From Anisus vortex (Eukaryota; Mollusca; Gastropoda; Planorbidae), in assembly GCA_949126835.1 (NCBI GenBank), contig OX421498.1, positions 37,501,118 through 37,565,117 of the forward strand: a stretch of 64,000 bases of DNA. Direction: 5' to 3'. The position numbers and the translations under genes are program-made. The notes beneath the pieces are model-generated. The model was given only the letters and a program-made list of their open reading frames with translations, had not been told where the DNA came from and did not search any database. Each line of letters begins with the position of its first letter. Positions within the stretch are counted from its first letter, which is position 1. Below are positions 13,601-22,540 of the stretch, in pieces.

Positions 13601-16600
13601 ACCTTCAGACCACCATTTACTTTGAGATTGGCTCTGAGAAGTTCTCTTGCACTGGCAAGGTTCAGGTAGACCCGGGCTTCACCACCATCATGACCTGGCA
13701 GCAGCTCGGGGATGATGAGGAGATCCCTTCATTGAAGAAAGATGAGAAACTGACAGTGGAAGAGGTCAGTGATATCACTTGCAGTGTCAGCACTAACATT
13801 ATTTAGTCCAGCCTGCTTATCCAAATGTTGGGTCCTAAAAATAACTTAGGGAATTCCCTTTTAAAGTTGTGATGATTGGTCAAAGAGACAATAATGCATG
13901 TCTGAGATTGGATACTTTAGTGTCATTCAAATTCAACTAGTAAGTAATCTAAAATTTCATGTAAGGGGTAACAATGTTTGGAGTTAGGTGGATGTGCTGT
14001 GTTTGTTCTGTTCAAGTGCCAGTTGATGGATAAGTGCCCTGATCTCTTCTAAAAAAATGGCCCATTATAATTTCAAATATTAAGCTTTAATTATTTCTTA
14101 TGTGCAATGTAACCTCAATTGAGAATAATAGCCATCAAAGTCTTCTTCCCTATTATCTATCTTTTATCTAGATGTCACTTATTACCGTATATACTCGCGT
14201 ATAAGTCACACTTTTTTTACAGAAAATTTCGACAAAAAGTAGGGGTGCGACTTATACACCCAAAACTGTTTTTGAAACGTTCAAAAACATCACTACTCTG
14301 TCATAAATTTTTCTACATAACCCCTATAGTCGATTGGAGTTATGTAGAATTATTAGGATATGCCTTTATTTGATTATGTTTGCCTTTTCACTATTAAAAC
14401 ATTTTTTTAAGGAAAGTTTCCAAATTAGGGTGAATATTTAGTAACTTTTATGTTTCAAAGGTATGTAATTTTTAGATTTTAAAAGGCAGTGTAACCCGGG
14501 AAGTCGGGGTGCGACTTATGCGCGGGTCAATGACAACGTATAAGGAAAAAAATCTTAAACTAGGGGTGCGACTTATACACCGGTGAGACTTATATGCGAG
14601 TGTATACGGTATGCTTTCATTATGTATCAGCTATAAGTACGTTCTTTTGAAAGAACCCTTGAAGAAATACGGTAAATTAAAATGTAAGCTTTGTTATAGT
14701 TATAGGCTCATTTCTTTGAATGATTCTCAAGTTATTGCATCTGTGGTTCTGTGACTCTGTGTGCTCTGCTCCCCCCAGGTGAAGCTTGTGGAGAAACAGA
14801 CCTGCCCACCTGACTACCTGACTGAGAGTGAGCTCATCTCTCTGATGGAGAAGCACGGCATCGGCACCGACGCCAGCATCCCCGTCCACATCAACAACAT
14901 CTGCGAGCGGAACTATGTGACCATCATACCCGGCAGGAAGCTGAAGCCCACACCTCTAGGGATCGTTCTAGTTCATGGCTATCAAAAGGTAATTCCGACT
15001 GTCACTGTCATACCTAGGGAGCGAAAACAGAGATATATTATAGTAAACTCTAATATATTAATATATTGCTTATTTTTACATATGAACTCAAATTAGAATT
15101 ATATTCTTATAACAGTAACATTAGATACTAACATTTGGATCCTTCTGGGTGAACTGCCTATTCTTCTATTTAACTTGTTTTTTTTATTTGTTTATGTCAG
15201 CATTTTCTCATCTCTTTGCTTGTTAATGACCTAGTTATATTTTATACTTTTACTTCATGACCCACTTACATTTTTATCACCTATACTAGCCTAAAGGCCA
15301 GTAACTACACTGTCATTAATCTATTTCTAGTACTTCACAATAACTTCAACCTAAATTTGGAACTTTTTTTTTTTTGCAACATGGTAATTAAGCTTTTGTG
15401 GGCCCCGTAGAGGGTTGCAACCCATCATTTGGTAAATTCTAGTTCATTTATGTATATATAAATATATTTATACATTCTTTTAAAGCTTTTAAAGTTAATC
15501 AGTACCAGTACTGATATTTTCTTAATGTAATTGTTTTAAAAAAAGAAGTATAACTACTCTGTTGTTGCATTTATAACGACTGAACACTATGTTGTTGTTT
15601 CTTTTAGCAATACAAGAACAGGGAAGGGGAGGAAGTTCTATAGTCTATATTTAGTGCTTTATTTGTGTAAACATTTCCTGTACAGATTGATGCGGACCTT
15701 GTGTTGCCAACTATGAGATCTGCAGTGGAGCAGCAGCTGGCTCTGATAGCTCTAGGGAAGGCTGACTTCTACGAGGTCAAGCAGCATGCCATCGACATAT
15801 TCCACAGAAAATTTCGTTACTTTGTGGATTGCATAGCCGCCATGGACGAACTGTTTGAGATGACATTTTCAAGCTTAGCTGACAGTGGAAGGCCTTTATC
15901 CAGGTAGGCAGAATCGCAGCTTTTTTTGGTAATCTCTACGCCACCTGTAACTCATTAATAGTTTTGTTATTGGCGGATTAAGTGAATAACTCAAACAAGC
16001 CACCCATTTAGAACTGTAGAACTATACAACTTGCAACTCTATATAATACAAGCTAAATTCCCCGGCGTTGCTTAGGGGAAAATAAAACAGGCCTGTTTAA
16101 GCTACAGATAAAAATCTTATAAACTACAATAAACAGAAAGCTAAAGATCTAATCATTTTTTTTGAATATTATTTTGTACTGAAGACATTTAGGAAAGTAA
16201 TTTTTTTTTCTATATTGTAATCGGGGGTTAAAAATAGGTAAGTTTTTTTATTTTACAAAAAGCTAAATTGCCCGGTGTTGTCCGTGCATTTACAATCTTC
16301 TTTTTAAAAGTAATATTAGACTAATTGAAATTTTAAAAAATGTAGAAAAAAAAAGGTATAGAGAATCGAACCCGGGTTGACCTCCTGGCAGTCTGATACG
16401 GTATCAACTAAGCTAGCGAGGACACATGTGCTAAGTTGAATTGAAAGTGTAAAATAACAATAAGGTCCCGTGTCATTAAATAAAACAATTTGATTGGTCT
16501 AAACACACTGTCTAAACTGAGTTGGGTTAAATTGGAACGTATAAAACTCGTTTCCCTACACCAAGCCAGTTATAACAGGTATTTGACTGCAGGCTAATTA

Positions 16601-19600
16601 TATATCGTTCCGACTGTTGACATAAGGGAAAGAAGGGATTGGGTGGCTTCGTTGTCTGCAGGGTATGTGGTCCCCAAAGTGTGTTGTTACAATTCTTGAG
16701 TGACGACTTCTCGCACAATATTTATAAGTTGAGTCCAGCTCGCGACAAGTAATCAGGACTGGTAACTATCTTTACGCTAATCACATTACGCACATAAAAC
16801 ATAGATTACATAAATCACTGGATAAGGCTGGCATAGTTTATCTATATATTTTTTTTTATTACAACAGTTATTAGACTGTGTTAGGCGCGGCTCGCAGGCC
16901 GGCCAAAGATAATACATGACCTCTCTCACATGGTCATTGTGTAGACTGCTAACAATCTTAAACTAAACATGAATATAGCATAAAGAAGGGGGGGGACAGG
17001 TGTGGAAGAGAAGCCAGAGAGGGAGGGGAGCGGAAACGCCATAACAAAGGAATGTCAGAGAGGAGGGGAGGGAGAGAAAGAGAGAGGCGAGCTGTGGGGG
17101 TGGGGGTGTAGTATGGAGGAGAGAGAGATGCCGTCTCATTGTCTTGGTCTCTCGGTTGGAGGGTGACCCTAGAAAATGCCACTCTGATTTACTGGCGTGG
17201 GGGGTATTAGAGATGTGCCGGACTGGTCTCTAGTGTACCGCTTGGATGGAGAAAAGGGGGTCGGGGGAGTGCAATTAAATTGGGGAACGTGGGGGACAAC
17301 ATTCCTAGTAGAAATTACAAATGGCAAATCAGTATTGTATATCCATATAGCACATACATATATATATAGATATAGATAGATACAGATAATACATAGACAC
17401 TCTCTACAGACATAATTTTGTCAAGTGACTATCTTATAATGTCTAGATACGGAAAGTCCAGTTCTAATTATAGATATAGACTACTTTTATTATCTTAGAG
17501 TGAGACCATCACACATACGCATAGAGCTTTATATAATATATACCATAATTGCATGCAGTCAGTGATACAGTAACAAGTAAAAGAAATGTTACAGCTCTAT
17601 ATCTCCGTCAGTAATCATTACTCCCTTATTCTCTAGACAACTCTATATTTATACTTTTTCCTGAAGAAAAATTATAGAGAAATTCTTTTTACTACAACAC
17701 TATATGTCTTGAAAGAGGGATGTAACTTAAAATCCAAGAGAATACTTGACTAAATGGAAAAGAAGTGACGTCAAATGACAAGAAAACAAATTGGCCTATT
17801 AATAAAGTAAAATTAATTTTGACCCCACATGCATACAAAATATACATCTGCTGAACACACATGTGTGTTTATAACAGCATTTACAATGGAGTCATTTTAA
17901 CCCTTTAACTAGTTGTTTTTATATAGAAATATTTGCTGACAATATAGAGTTATTGTCGTTTCGTTTTTGTGAGCGCGCTGAGCATGCTTGCTTTAGCATG
18001 GAGTGAGGCGCGATATAAATGACCAATTATTATTATTATTATTATGACACAATATAATATCATTGGTAATTAAGTATATAGAAACCATGATGTCAATGTG
18101 ATATCCGTGGTTACCGTCATAAGGAGTTAGTTAAACCTATTAATTTTTTTTTATTATAACATAATGAGTTTTTTTTTCTATTCACATGGCAGGTCAGCTT
18201 AGAGACTATAACTATTGAGGCTGGCATACATTTACCTTATGTGTTTAAACAGTCAGTATATGTACATTTTGTTGCCACATTTGTTTTTAGGTGTGGCAAG
18301 TGTCGAAGATACATGAAATTTGTGCAGGCCAAACCCTCGAGACTCTATTGTTGTTCCTGCGATGAGACATTTTCACTACCACAGAATGGGAACATTAAAC
18401 TATACAAGGAGCTTAAGTGTCCCTTGGATGAGTTTGAGCTTGTCCTTTGGACAACAGGAGCTAAAGGAAAGGTGAAGTGATATAATTTTCTTTGCAACTT
18501 TTCAGCTCAATGAGTTAGAGTTCAGATAACTTCTTTTTTAGAAGTGGTGACTGAATTAAACACAGTTCTTATTATCAAGGTTCTGGGTTCGAATCCTGGT
18601 GAGGGCTAGGATTATTCCCAGGACTGAAGGGTGTCGCTGAGTCTTCCTAGCTCTGATGGTTATCTGACATTAATTGGGGTATAGTAAAAGCAGCTGGGCA
18701 TTGGGCTGGCCACACAATCCCTTAATATGTCGTGGTCTCAGAAACTGTTGAATGGTGCTTCCACCGCCCTATGATCAATTTGGTCAGACTGATACTTTAC
18801 TTACCTACCTATTAACAAGGAATCTTTTTTAACTCTGCCAATTAAGCCTTTAAAGTAGAAATTTCTTTGTCGCCTGCATTGATAATATTATAAAAATAAA
18901 ATAGTTTTCAAGATTTAGTTAATTTTTTTCCAATGTATTTAGACCTACCCTCTATGTCCATACCAGATCAGCTACAACAACCCTCCCTCCAGGGACATGT
19001 ATAAAAATAGTTTCAAAATTATTTTTTTTTCCAATGTATCTAGACCTACCCTCTGTGTCCATACTGCTACAACAACCCTCCCTTCAGTGACATGCGCAAG
19101 GGGATGGGTTGCAACGAATGTACGCACCCGACGTGTTCCCATGCCTTTGGGCAGAATGGAGTCTCTGAGTGTGTTGAGTGCGACAACGGCGTCCTGGTCC
19201 TTGACCTGACATCTGGACCCAAATGGCGCATGGCTTGTAACAAGTATGAAAAACAGCTTACTGAATATGTTACAACTTACCTTCTTACACTTATACTATA
19301 ACTATAAAGAAGATTATTGTGTCCATTAGTGAATGCTTGATATCATTTAAAAAAAAATTGTAAAGAATGTGTAAATGGAAATTTTTCTGTTGAATATGGT
19401 GTTATTTTCCCAGGTGCAGTGTAGTTATTCACTTCTTTGAAGGAGCTTCTAAAGTTAGTGTCAAGGATGAATCCTGTGATGAATGTGGAGCTAATGTTGT
19501 GGAGGTGGCATTTAAGGTAAATTGTGGTGGTTTCATCTATAACTATAAGGAATACTAGAACAGTCAATTCTTTCATTTAGGATTTCCTGATGTATTACGG

Positions 19601-20370
19601 TAAATATTACTACCGGTACAAAGTTGTTGTTTCTTATGAAGACAAGAAATATGATCAAATATGTTTATTTATTTCCTTGATGCAAGACATATAAAGTAAC
19701 AACATAACTCCCATCCTAATAGCTTATTTTAGAATTGTGCTTAGCATAGCATACCTGTTTACAATGAAGTATTTGTTGTCTAGTGGGTGACTGCATTTGG
19801 ATTCTCATTCCAAAGATCACTGATTGGAATATGGTAACAGGTTGGAAACCAGGGTTGTTTTATTTTATTTTTATCTGTGACTGAAGGGCTATGCTGGCCA
19901 CACAATACCCTTTGTATCCCATGGCCACAGAAATTGGGATGTGAAGCTGCTTCACCAGCCATATATATATAGACCAACACAGTCTGATTGGAATATTTAT
20001 TTTTCTTTACGTTCATTAGCTTTGCAGTGCTTTTAATTAAATGCTACTAATTTTTCCTGACCTTTGATTTTGATTGTAGTCAATGAATTATTTTTGATGG
20101 AAGCTGTGACAGTTACTTGTAAATTCATTACAACAATTTTCAAAACAGGAAGGCAAAAGTCCATTGCCAGAGGCCAACTCTGAGCACACGGGTTGTGTTT
20201 TCTGTGATGCCATATTCAAACCCCTCATGGAGAAACATCACGCAGTGGCTCTCAGGAGAACTGGTGGGGCCCGAGTCAGCAGAGGAGGAAGAGGGAGAGG
20301 CAGGGGAAGAGGACGAGGAAGAGGAAAGCCAAAAGACAAGATGGCACAACTGGCGGCATATTTTGTTTGA
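1650..20370 (+). CDS. TOP3B: DNA topoisomerase 3-beta (TOP3B), 17 coding exons, complete
   Basis: Type IA topoisomerase that passes single strands of DNA and, in animals, also RNA; its known partner is TDRD3. Coding exons: 1650-1883, 2139-2216, 2932-3045, 3171-3338, 4820-4954, 7328-7440, 7828-7919, 8782-8890, 9781-9864, 10363-10483, 13582-13764, 14779-14988, 15686-15903, 18291-18471, 19044-19243, 19414-19516, 20149-20370. All have AG/GT borders and sum to 2,565 nt, 854 codons plus stop; the human protein is 862 aa. The N-terminus [12 protein letters not shown] is the TOPRIM start; the acidic TOPRIM motif [10 protein letters not shown] is near residues 114-123; the catalytic tyrosine is Y333 in SYPRTET (codon 8844-8846). 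The C-terminal part has CxxC zinc-finger pairs ([20 protein letters not shown]) and an [12 protein letters not shown] RGG tail before the conserved AAYFV end. The ATG at 1650 matches the family start. Introns carry many transposons and minisatellites. Confidence 0.97.
3617..4440 (+). repeat. tRNA-type SINE (family A), split by a piggyBac-like MITE
   Basis: The left piece (3617-3638, GGCTGGTCCTGCGGTTAA) and right piece (4313-4440, TTAGTTCACCGGACT...) join into one copy of the repeat seen in reverse at 29215-29395 and 46810-47440. The family shares a head (GGCTGGTCCTGTGGTTAG), a GGGTTCTATCCCTGCC-like B-box region, a CGACCGATCCCTGTCGC-like middle and an end about CTAGATAGAAG. It lies in TOP3B intron 4. 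Confidence 0.7.
3639..4312. mobile_element. piggyBac-like MITE, 674 bp, TTAA target
   Basis: The ends CCCTTTACTGGGCA (3639-3652) and, on the other strand, CCCGTTACCAGGCA (4299-4312) match at 11 of 14 positions. The left flank is TTAA (3635-3638); the right flank is TTAG (4313-4316), a one-base change. CCC-ends with a TTAA target are the piggyBac signature. No transposase reading frame is present. It interrupts the SINE in TOP3B intron 4. Confidence 0.65.
5188..5221. repeat. (CTGG)n microsatellite
   Basis: About seven CTGG units in TOP3B intron 5, shortly after a short (TA)n run at 5160-5174. Confidence 0.85.
5340..6830. repeat. complex AT-rich repeat block in TOP3B intron 5
   Basis: Repeated motifs at several scales: GACGTCATCAAA plus GCATGGATTTTT around 5473-5500 and 5540-5570; AATTTGCGTCGTAATTT at about 5921 and again at about 6581; and two related stretches with GAACTGGGCAC (about 6020) and GGACCGGGCAC (about 6785). 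The block looks like a partly duplicated transposon whose middle grew into the 19-bp minisatellite. No termini were identified, so the class is unknown. Confidence 0.45.
6060..6300. repeat. 19-bp minisatellite (ACCGGGCAATGTTTAAATT)
   Basis: Roughly 12-13 tandem units of ACCGGGCAATGTTTAAATT with small variants (TATAATA, ACCGGACA). It sits inside the complex repeat block of TOP3B intron 5. Confidence 0.9.
6825..7092 (+). repeat. tRNA-derived SINE (family B), near complete
   Basis: The head has a B-box-like GGGTTTCGATTCCTG, followed by the family body: GGCTAGGATTTGTTCCCAGG, CTGAGTCTACCCAGCTCTGA, GGCCACACAATCCC, GCTTCACCAGCGC and CAATTTGGTC. Related copies lie at 11340-12920 (split), 12965-13345, 18570-18805, 19850-19990 and as a fragment at 9525-9590, all in TOP3B introns and all in the + orientation. 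Confidence 0.75.
7986..8755. repeat. 65-bp minisatellite in TOP3B intron 7
   Basis: About 11.8 tandem units of 65 bp, each holding AGATATGATATTTAAAAAG and ACTAAAGTCGTGTTC. The spacing is checked between the starts at 8118 and 8183. The array ends only about 26 bp before the acceptor of exon 8 (AG at 8780-8781), so it forms most of the intron's 3' part. Confidence 0.95.
9096..9510 (+). mobile_element. possible solo LTR
   Basis: The segment starts TGTAAGG and ends CTGTTACA, with an AATAAA at about 9402, which would fit a 415-bp solo LTR in TOP3B intron 8. Flanks are GCCGC and GCCAT, a poor match. A piece at about 9312-9340 (TTATCTTATCTTATACATTA) matches the LINE 3' tail seen at 30600-30622 in reverse, so this may be a patchwork of older repeats. 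Confidence 0.22.
9525..9590 (+). repeat. SINE family B fragment
   Basis: GATGGGTACCTGATTTTAGT followed by a GGGGAAAAGTAAAACTGG-like stretch matches the middle of the family B SINE at 6935-6975. Confidence 0.5.
10598..10955. repeat. 103-bp tandem repeat, about 3.4 copies
   Basis: The unit contains AATGAGCTGGACCGCTTGCT, TTAGAGCTGAAATGTTAG, GCGCATGTGCGGCC and CCTCAAGTTTTCCGATG, and recurs at 103-bp spacing in TOP3B intron 10. Copies differ at only a few positions, so the expansion is recent. The small open frames within it are repeats of each other and not genes. Confidence 0.9.
11430..12767. mobile_element. non-autonomous hAT element, 1,338 bp, 8-bp TSD
   Basis: The two ends read TAGGGATTGGCCGGATAT on opposite strands (18 bp, perfect). 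The flanking ATGAGTAC at 11422-11429 and 12768-12775 is an exact 8-bp target duplication, the hAT hallmark. Both ends carry clustered CCGGAT motifs, probably subterminal transposase-binding repeats. The interior is AT-rich and holds no transposase. It contains a separate 105-bp hairpin. Confidence 0.88.
12162..12266. repeat. 105-bp near-perfect inverted repeat inside the hAT element
   Basis: Arms of about 44 bp beginning GTCACTTC and ending GAAGTGAC pair with about 5 mismatches around a loop of about 17 bases. It could be a tiny nested MITE, a fold-back, or a hairpin RNA precursor; no clear target duplication was found. Confidence 0.75.
12965..13345 (+). repeat. degenerate SINE family B copy
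   Basis: Scattered matches to the SINE B body in order: CTCTGGTCTAGTGGATGCC, TCTGGAAGGTGTCCCTGA, CCTAGCTCTG, TTGGAGAAAGTAAAAATGG, GATCACACATTTCC and a final GCTTTAC. The middle (about 13085-13205) is not SINE and may be an insertion or unrelated sequence. Confidence 0.45.
14185..14609. mobile_element. MITE with TA target duplication, 425 bp
   Basis: Ends CCGTATATACTCGCGTATAA and, in reverse, CCGTATACACTCGCATATAA differ at 2 of 20 bases and continue with GTC on both sides. Each end is flanked by TA (14183-14184 and 14610-14611), which suggests Tc1/mariner-type integration. The motif GGGGTGCGACTTAT recurs three times inside. TOP3B intron 11. Confidence 0.7.
16030..16430 (-). repeat. old interspersed repeat with tRNA-like segment
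   Basis: Two related pieces, AAGCTAAATTCCCCGGCGTT (about 16049) and AAGCTAAATTGCCCGGTGTT (about 16260), are followed at 16354-16425 by a reverse-strand tRNA-like block with an A-box-like TAGCTTAGTTGA and a B-box GGGTTCGATTC. The anticodon arm is shortened, so it reads as a tRNA-derived repeat head and not a working tRNA. TOP3B intron 13. Confidence 0.45.
16980..17145. repeat. purine-rich (GA/GGGG) tract
   Basis: About 165 bp of almost pure purine on the + strand (GAAGGGGGGGGACAGG, GAGAGGGAGGGGAGCGG, GTGGGGGTGGGGGTG) in TOP3B intron 13. Such tracts can form triplex or quadruplex DNA. A short (ATAG)n/(ATAC)n microsatellite follows at 17345-17390. Confidence 0.7.
17945..18045 (+). repeat. retroposon 3' tail ending in (ATT)n
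   Basis: GAGCGCGCTGAGCATGC... followed by GGCGCGATATAAATGACCA and an (ATT)n run resembles the GCGCTATATAAAT-(ATT)n tails common to animal SINEs and LINEs. A related AGTGCGCTTTACATTTACC lies at 27097-27116. Confidence 0.5.
18570..18805 (+). repeat. SINE family B copy
   Basis: A B-box-like GGGTTCGAATCCTGG is followed by GGGCTAGGATTATTCCCAGG, CTGAGTCTTCCTAGCTCTGA, GGCCACACAATCCC and TCAATTTGGTCAG, ending near TACTTTAC. TOP3B intron 14. Confidence 0.75.
18905..19043 (+). other. partial tandem duplication of TOP3B exon 15 with decoy acceptor
   Basis: The intron end plus first part of exon 15 is present twice, 101 bp apart. The decoy has CCAATGTATTTAG then ACCTACCCTCTATGTCCATA (from 18943) and ends near GACATG at 19000. 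The real exon begins at 19044 with the same opening bases. The decoy has lost the zinc-binding Cys after CCATAC, and 101 bp is not a multiple of three, so splicing to it and reading through would shift the frame. Confidence 0.85.
19850..19990 (+). repeat. SINE family B 3' fragment
   Basis: CTGGCCACACAATACCCTTT, CATGGCCACAGAAATTGG and GAAGCTGCTTCACCAGCC match the 3' half of family B. TOP3B intron 16. Confidence 0.6.
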
Positions 20371-20433
20371 AGCGACCAATATTTGTCTTCAATTGTAGAA
20401 AGGAACTATTGATGAAATGCTTATATATTTTTA

Positions 20434-20439
20434 AATAAA
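20434..20439 (+). terminator. TOP3B polyadenylation signal (AATAAA)
   Basis: First AATAAA after the TOP3B stop, 64 nt downstream. The exact cleavage site cannot be read. Confidence 0.5.
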
Positions 20440-20589
20440 AAAAATTATATTATCAGGCATTGATAATACTTAAGAATGAAACAATTAATACAAATATATT
20501 CACTGGTGCTATATATGCATGGTAATTTGTTGTAACCTTTAGTTTTTTTCTGTAAGCTAGTTCAACTTTATAATTTAATATATCATGTT

Positions 20590-20690
20590 TGTTTCATCTT
20601 ATGTTTATATATTAAAATATTATATCATATATTTGTTTCATCTTATGTTTATATATTAAAATATTATATCATATCTGACCAACGATCTCA
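20590..20690. repeat. two-copy tandem duplication, about 45 bp units
   Basis: TTTGTTTCATCTTATGTTTA followed by TATATTAAAATATTATATCA occurs twice in a row downstream of TOP3B. Confidence 0.85.
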
Positions 20691-20983
20691 TTTGCAATGA
20701 AAATTCTACAATTTTACTTAAGTGTTTTCTGTGTAAGCTTTTTTAATTAGCTTAATCTTAAGAAATTAAAAATAGATTTGACATAAACCTGACAGTTAAA
20801 AAAAACTCTTTTTAAAATCATAGAAATGTATTTTAAATTTTCACCAATAAAAATAAAATGTTCCTTCCATCGGGTTAAACTTTATAAATTATATATATTC
20901 AAATTCAAGCTGAACTAAAAAAATTCCTCTATAATAATTCTTGTGTAAAAAAAAAAAATTTTTCCTTTTACTAACGTTTCTAC

Positions 20984-21311
20984 CAGGGCTGTGGAGTCTG
21001 TAGATTAATGTTCCGACTCCTCTGTATTAGTATTTTGCGAATGTATTGCCATATAGTGAGGCCCATGTAAAGCATGCGTCTTCACAGTCACTTAATGTGT
21101 TCGCTTTGTTGTTATGTGAGGCACTGCATGCGATGGTCTTTATTTTTCCTAGAGAAGTCATTAATTATAACTTTTTTTGTGAATTGGGACATTTAAACTT
21201 GCTTTTTTTCTTTTTCATTCTAATCTAAATTTAGTAGGAGTAGGAGCTTTATGTGTCGACTCCGACTCCAGGTACCCAAAATGACTACCCGACTCCAACT
21301 CCACAGCCCTG
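20984..21311. mobile_element. hAT MITE, 328 bp, perfect 8-bp TSD
   Basis: Ends CAGGGCTGTGGAGTC and, in reverse, CAGGGCTGTGGAGTT; interior rich in GACTCC/GGAGTC motifs. The flanks GTTTCTAC at 20976-20983 and 21312-21319 are an exact 8-bp duplication. No coding capacity. It lies about 550 bp beyond the TOP3B poly(A) signal. Confidence 0.93.
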
Positions 21312-21319
21312 GTTTCTAC

Positions 21320-22360
21320 TCAACTTAAAGCATTTTAAAACTACCAAAACCTTACAAAATTCCCAAAGCAACGTTCATTATATTTAATTGTTCAGATTGT
21401 TCATGTGCAAGGTGGTGCAAATAATCAAATTATATTCCTGGTAATTGAAGAAACTGATATAGTGATAGTAAAAATATACATGTATTTATGAGCCTCTTTT
21501 ACTTAACTGGTACAGATACAGGCACATTTTAAGTTACTAGTTAGGGTGGAAAAAATGCCATGTGGGCGACCTGGGTTTGATTCCCCACTGATAGCATTCT
21601 TTGTTTTCTTTTTTTTTTATGTCCATTACACTTTTAGATTGTAAGCATTTTAGTTCTTTAAACTTTCCTATAATTTTATAACAGGAAGTACAATTTATAA
21701 ATTTTAGACGCATGCGGAAGACTTGTTTGATTCTCATCCAGTGAGAGTCCTAATTTATTAAAATTAAAAAGACTTGCTTTATCATAACCCCAATTACAAT
21801 ATTATTTTTAATTACTTTCCTGTTCCTGAATGAGTTCAGTTACCGTAATAAATAAGTTTCTATTCATTGTAATTTATGCAATTTTATGTTGCTTTAGACC
21901 TAGGTTAAATTTTTTCATCACCAACACCATCTTTTAATCATTTTCCAAAATATTTTCAGTAAATAATTAAATTAGATCTGGCCTACTGTAGTAGAGTAGT
22001 ACTATTAGTTCAGTACTATATATTTGTTCATTTTAGACGAGTTTATGAAATGTTTAGTTTATCTGTAGCTTATTTTCCCGTCAATTAACTTGCATTAAAA
22101 TATATTGCAAATTTTAAGTGACTATTTACTATACTATTAGATTAGTATTACTATTATGTATTAATTTGACAAGAATTTCTTACACTCCCCTTCCCGAATC
22201 TTACACTACTTTCAGTGTTATAGTGACATGTATAAAATATATACAAATTTTTAATTTAAAGGATAGGTGTATTTTTTTTAATTCATCAGGTTTCGGAAGT
22301 TAAATTTATTCAAACAAGTTATTATATACATTTTTTTAATAATTCATCAAGTTTTGGAAA
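21320..22360. other. intergenic AT-rich stretch between TOP3B and RPL12
   Basis: No gene supported. A GACCTGGGTTTGATTCCCCA at about 21569 resembles a tRNA B-box and may mark a SINE remnant (about 21540-21740). The rest is plain AT-rich sequence. TOP3B (+) and RPL12 (-) converge here. Confidence 0.5.
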
Positions 22361-22367
22361 AATTCTT

Positions 22368-22373
22368 TTTATT
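22368..22373 (-). terminator. candidate RPL12 polyadenylation signal
   Basis: AATAAA on the minus strand about 170 nt past the RPL12 stop. It is the nearest canonical hexamer I noticed; a variant signal closer in is possible. Confidence 0.35.
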
Positions 22374-22540
22374 AAAGTGATGGTCAAACTGTATAGTATT
22401 GTGTGATGTTACTTGTTCATCAAATTCAATCATTAATAATTGTACCTCATAACATTATTAATAAACACAAAAACATAAACAACTGCCATAAATATAGACA
22501 TATAAATTAAAAACAAAACCCTATTTCAAAAAAAAAATTT

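Noticed and set aside
16354..16425. tRNA-like sequence, minus strand
   Set aside because: It has A- and B-box likeness, but the anticodon arm is too short and the acceptor stem does not pair; read as a SINE or tRNA relic.
20195..20398. Glu-rich + frame overlapping the TOP3B last exon
   Set aside because: Out-of-frame shadow of the RGG-tail codons; the TOP3B frame ending at 20370 is the real one.
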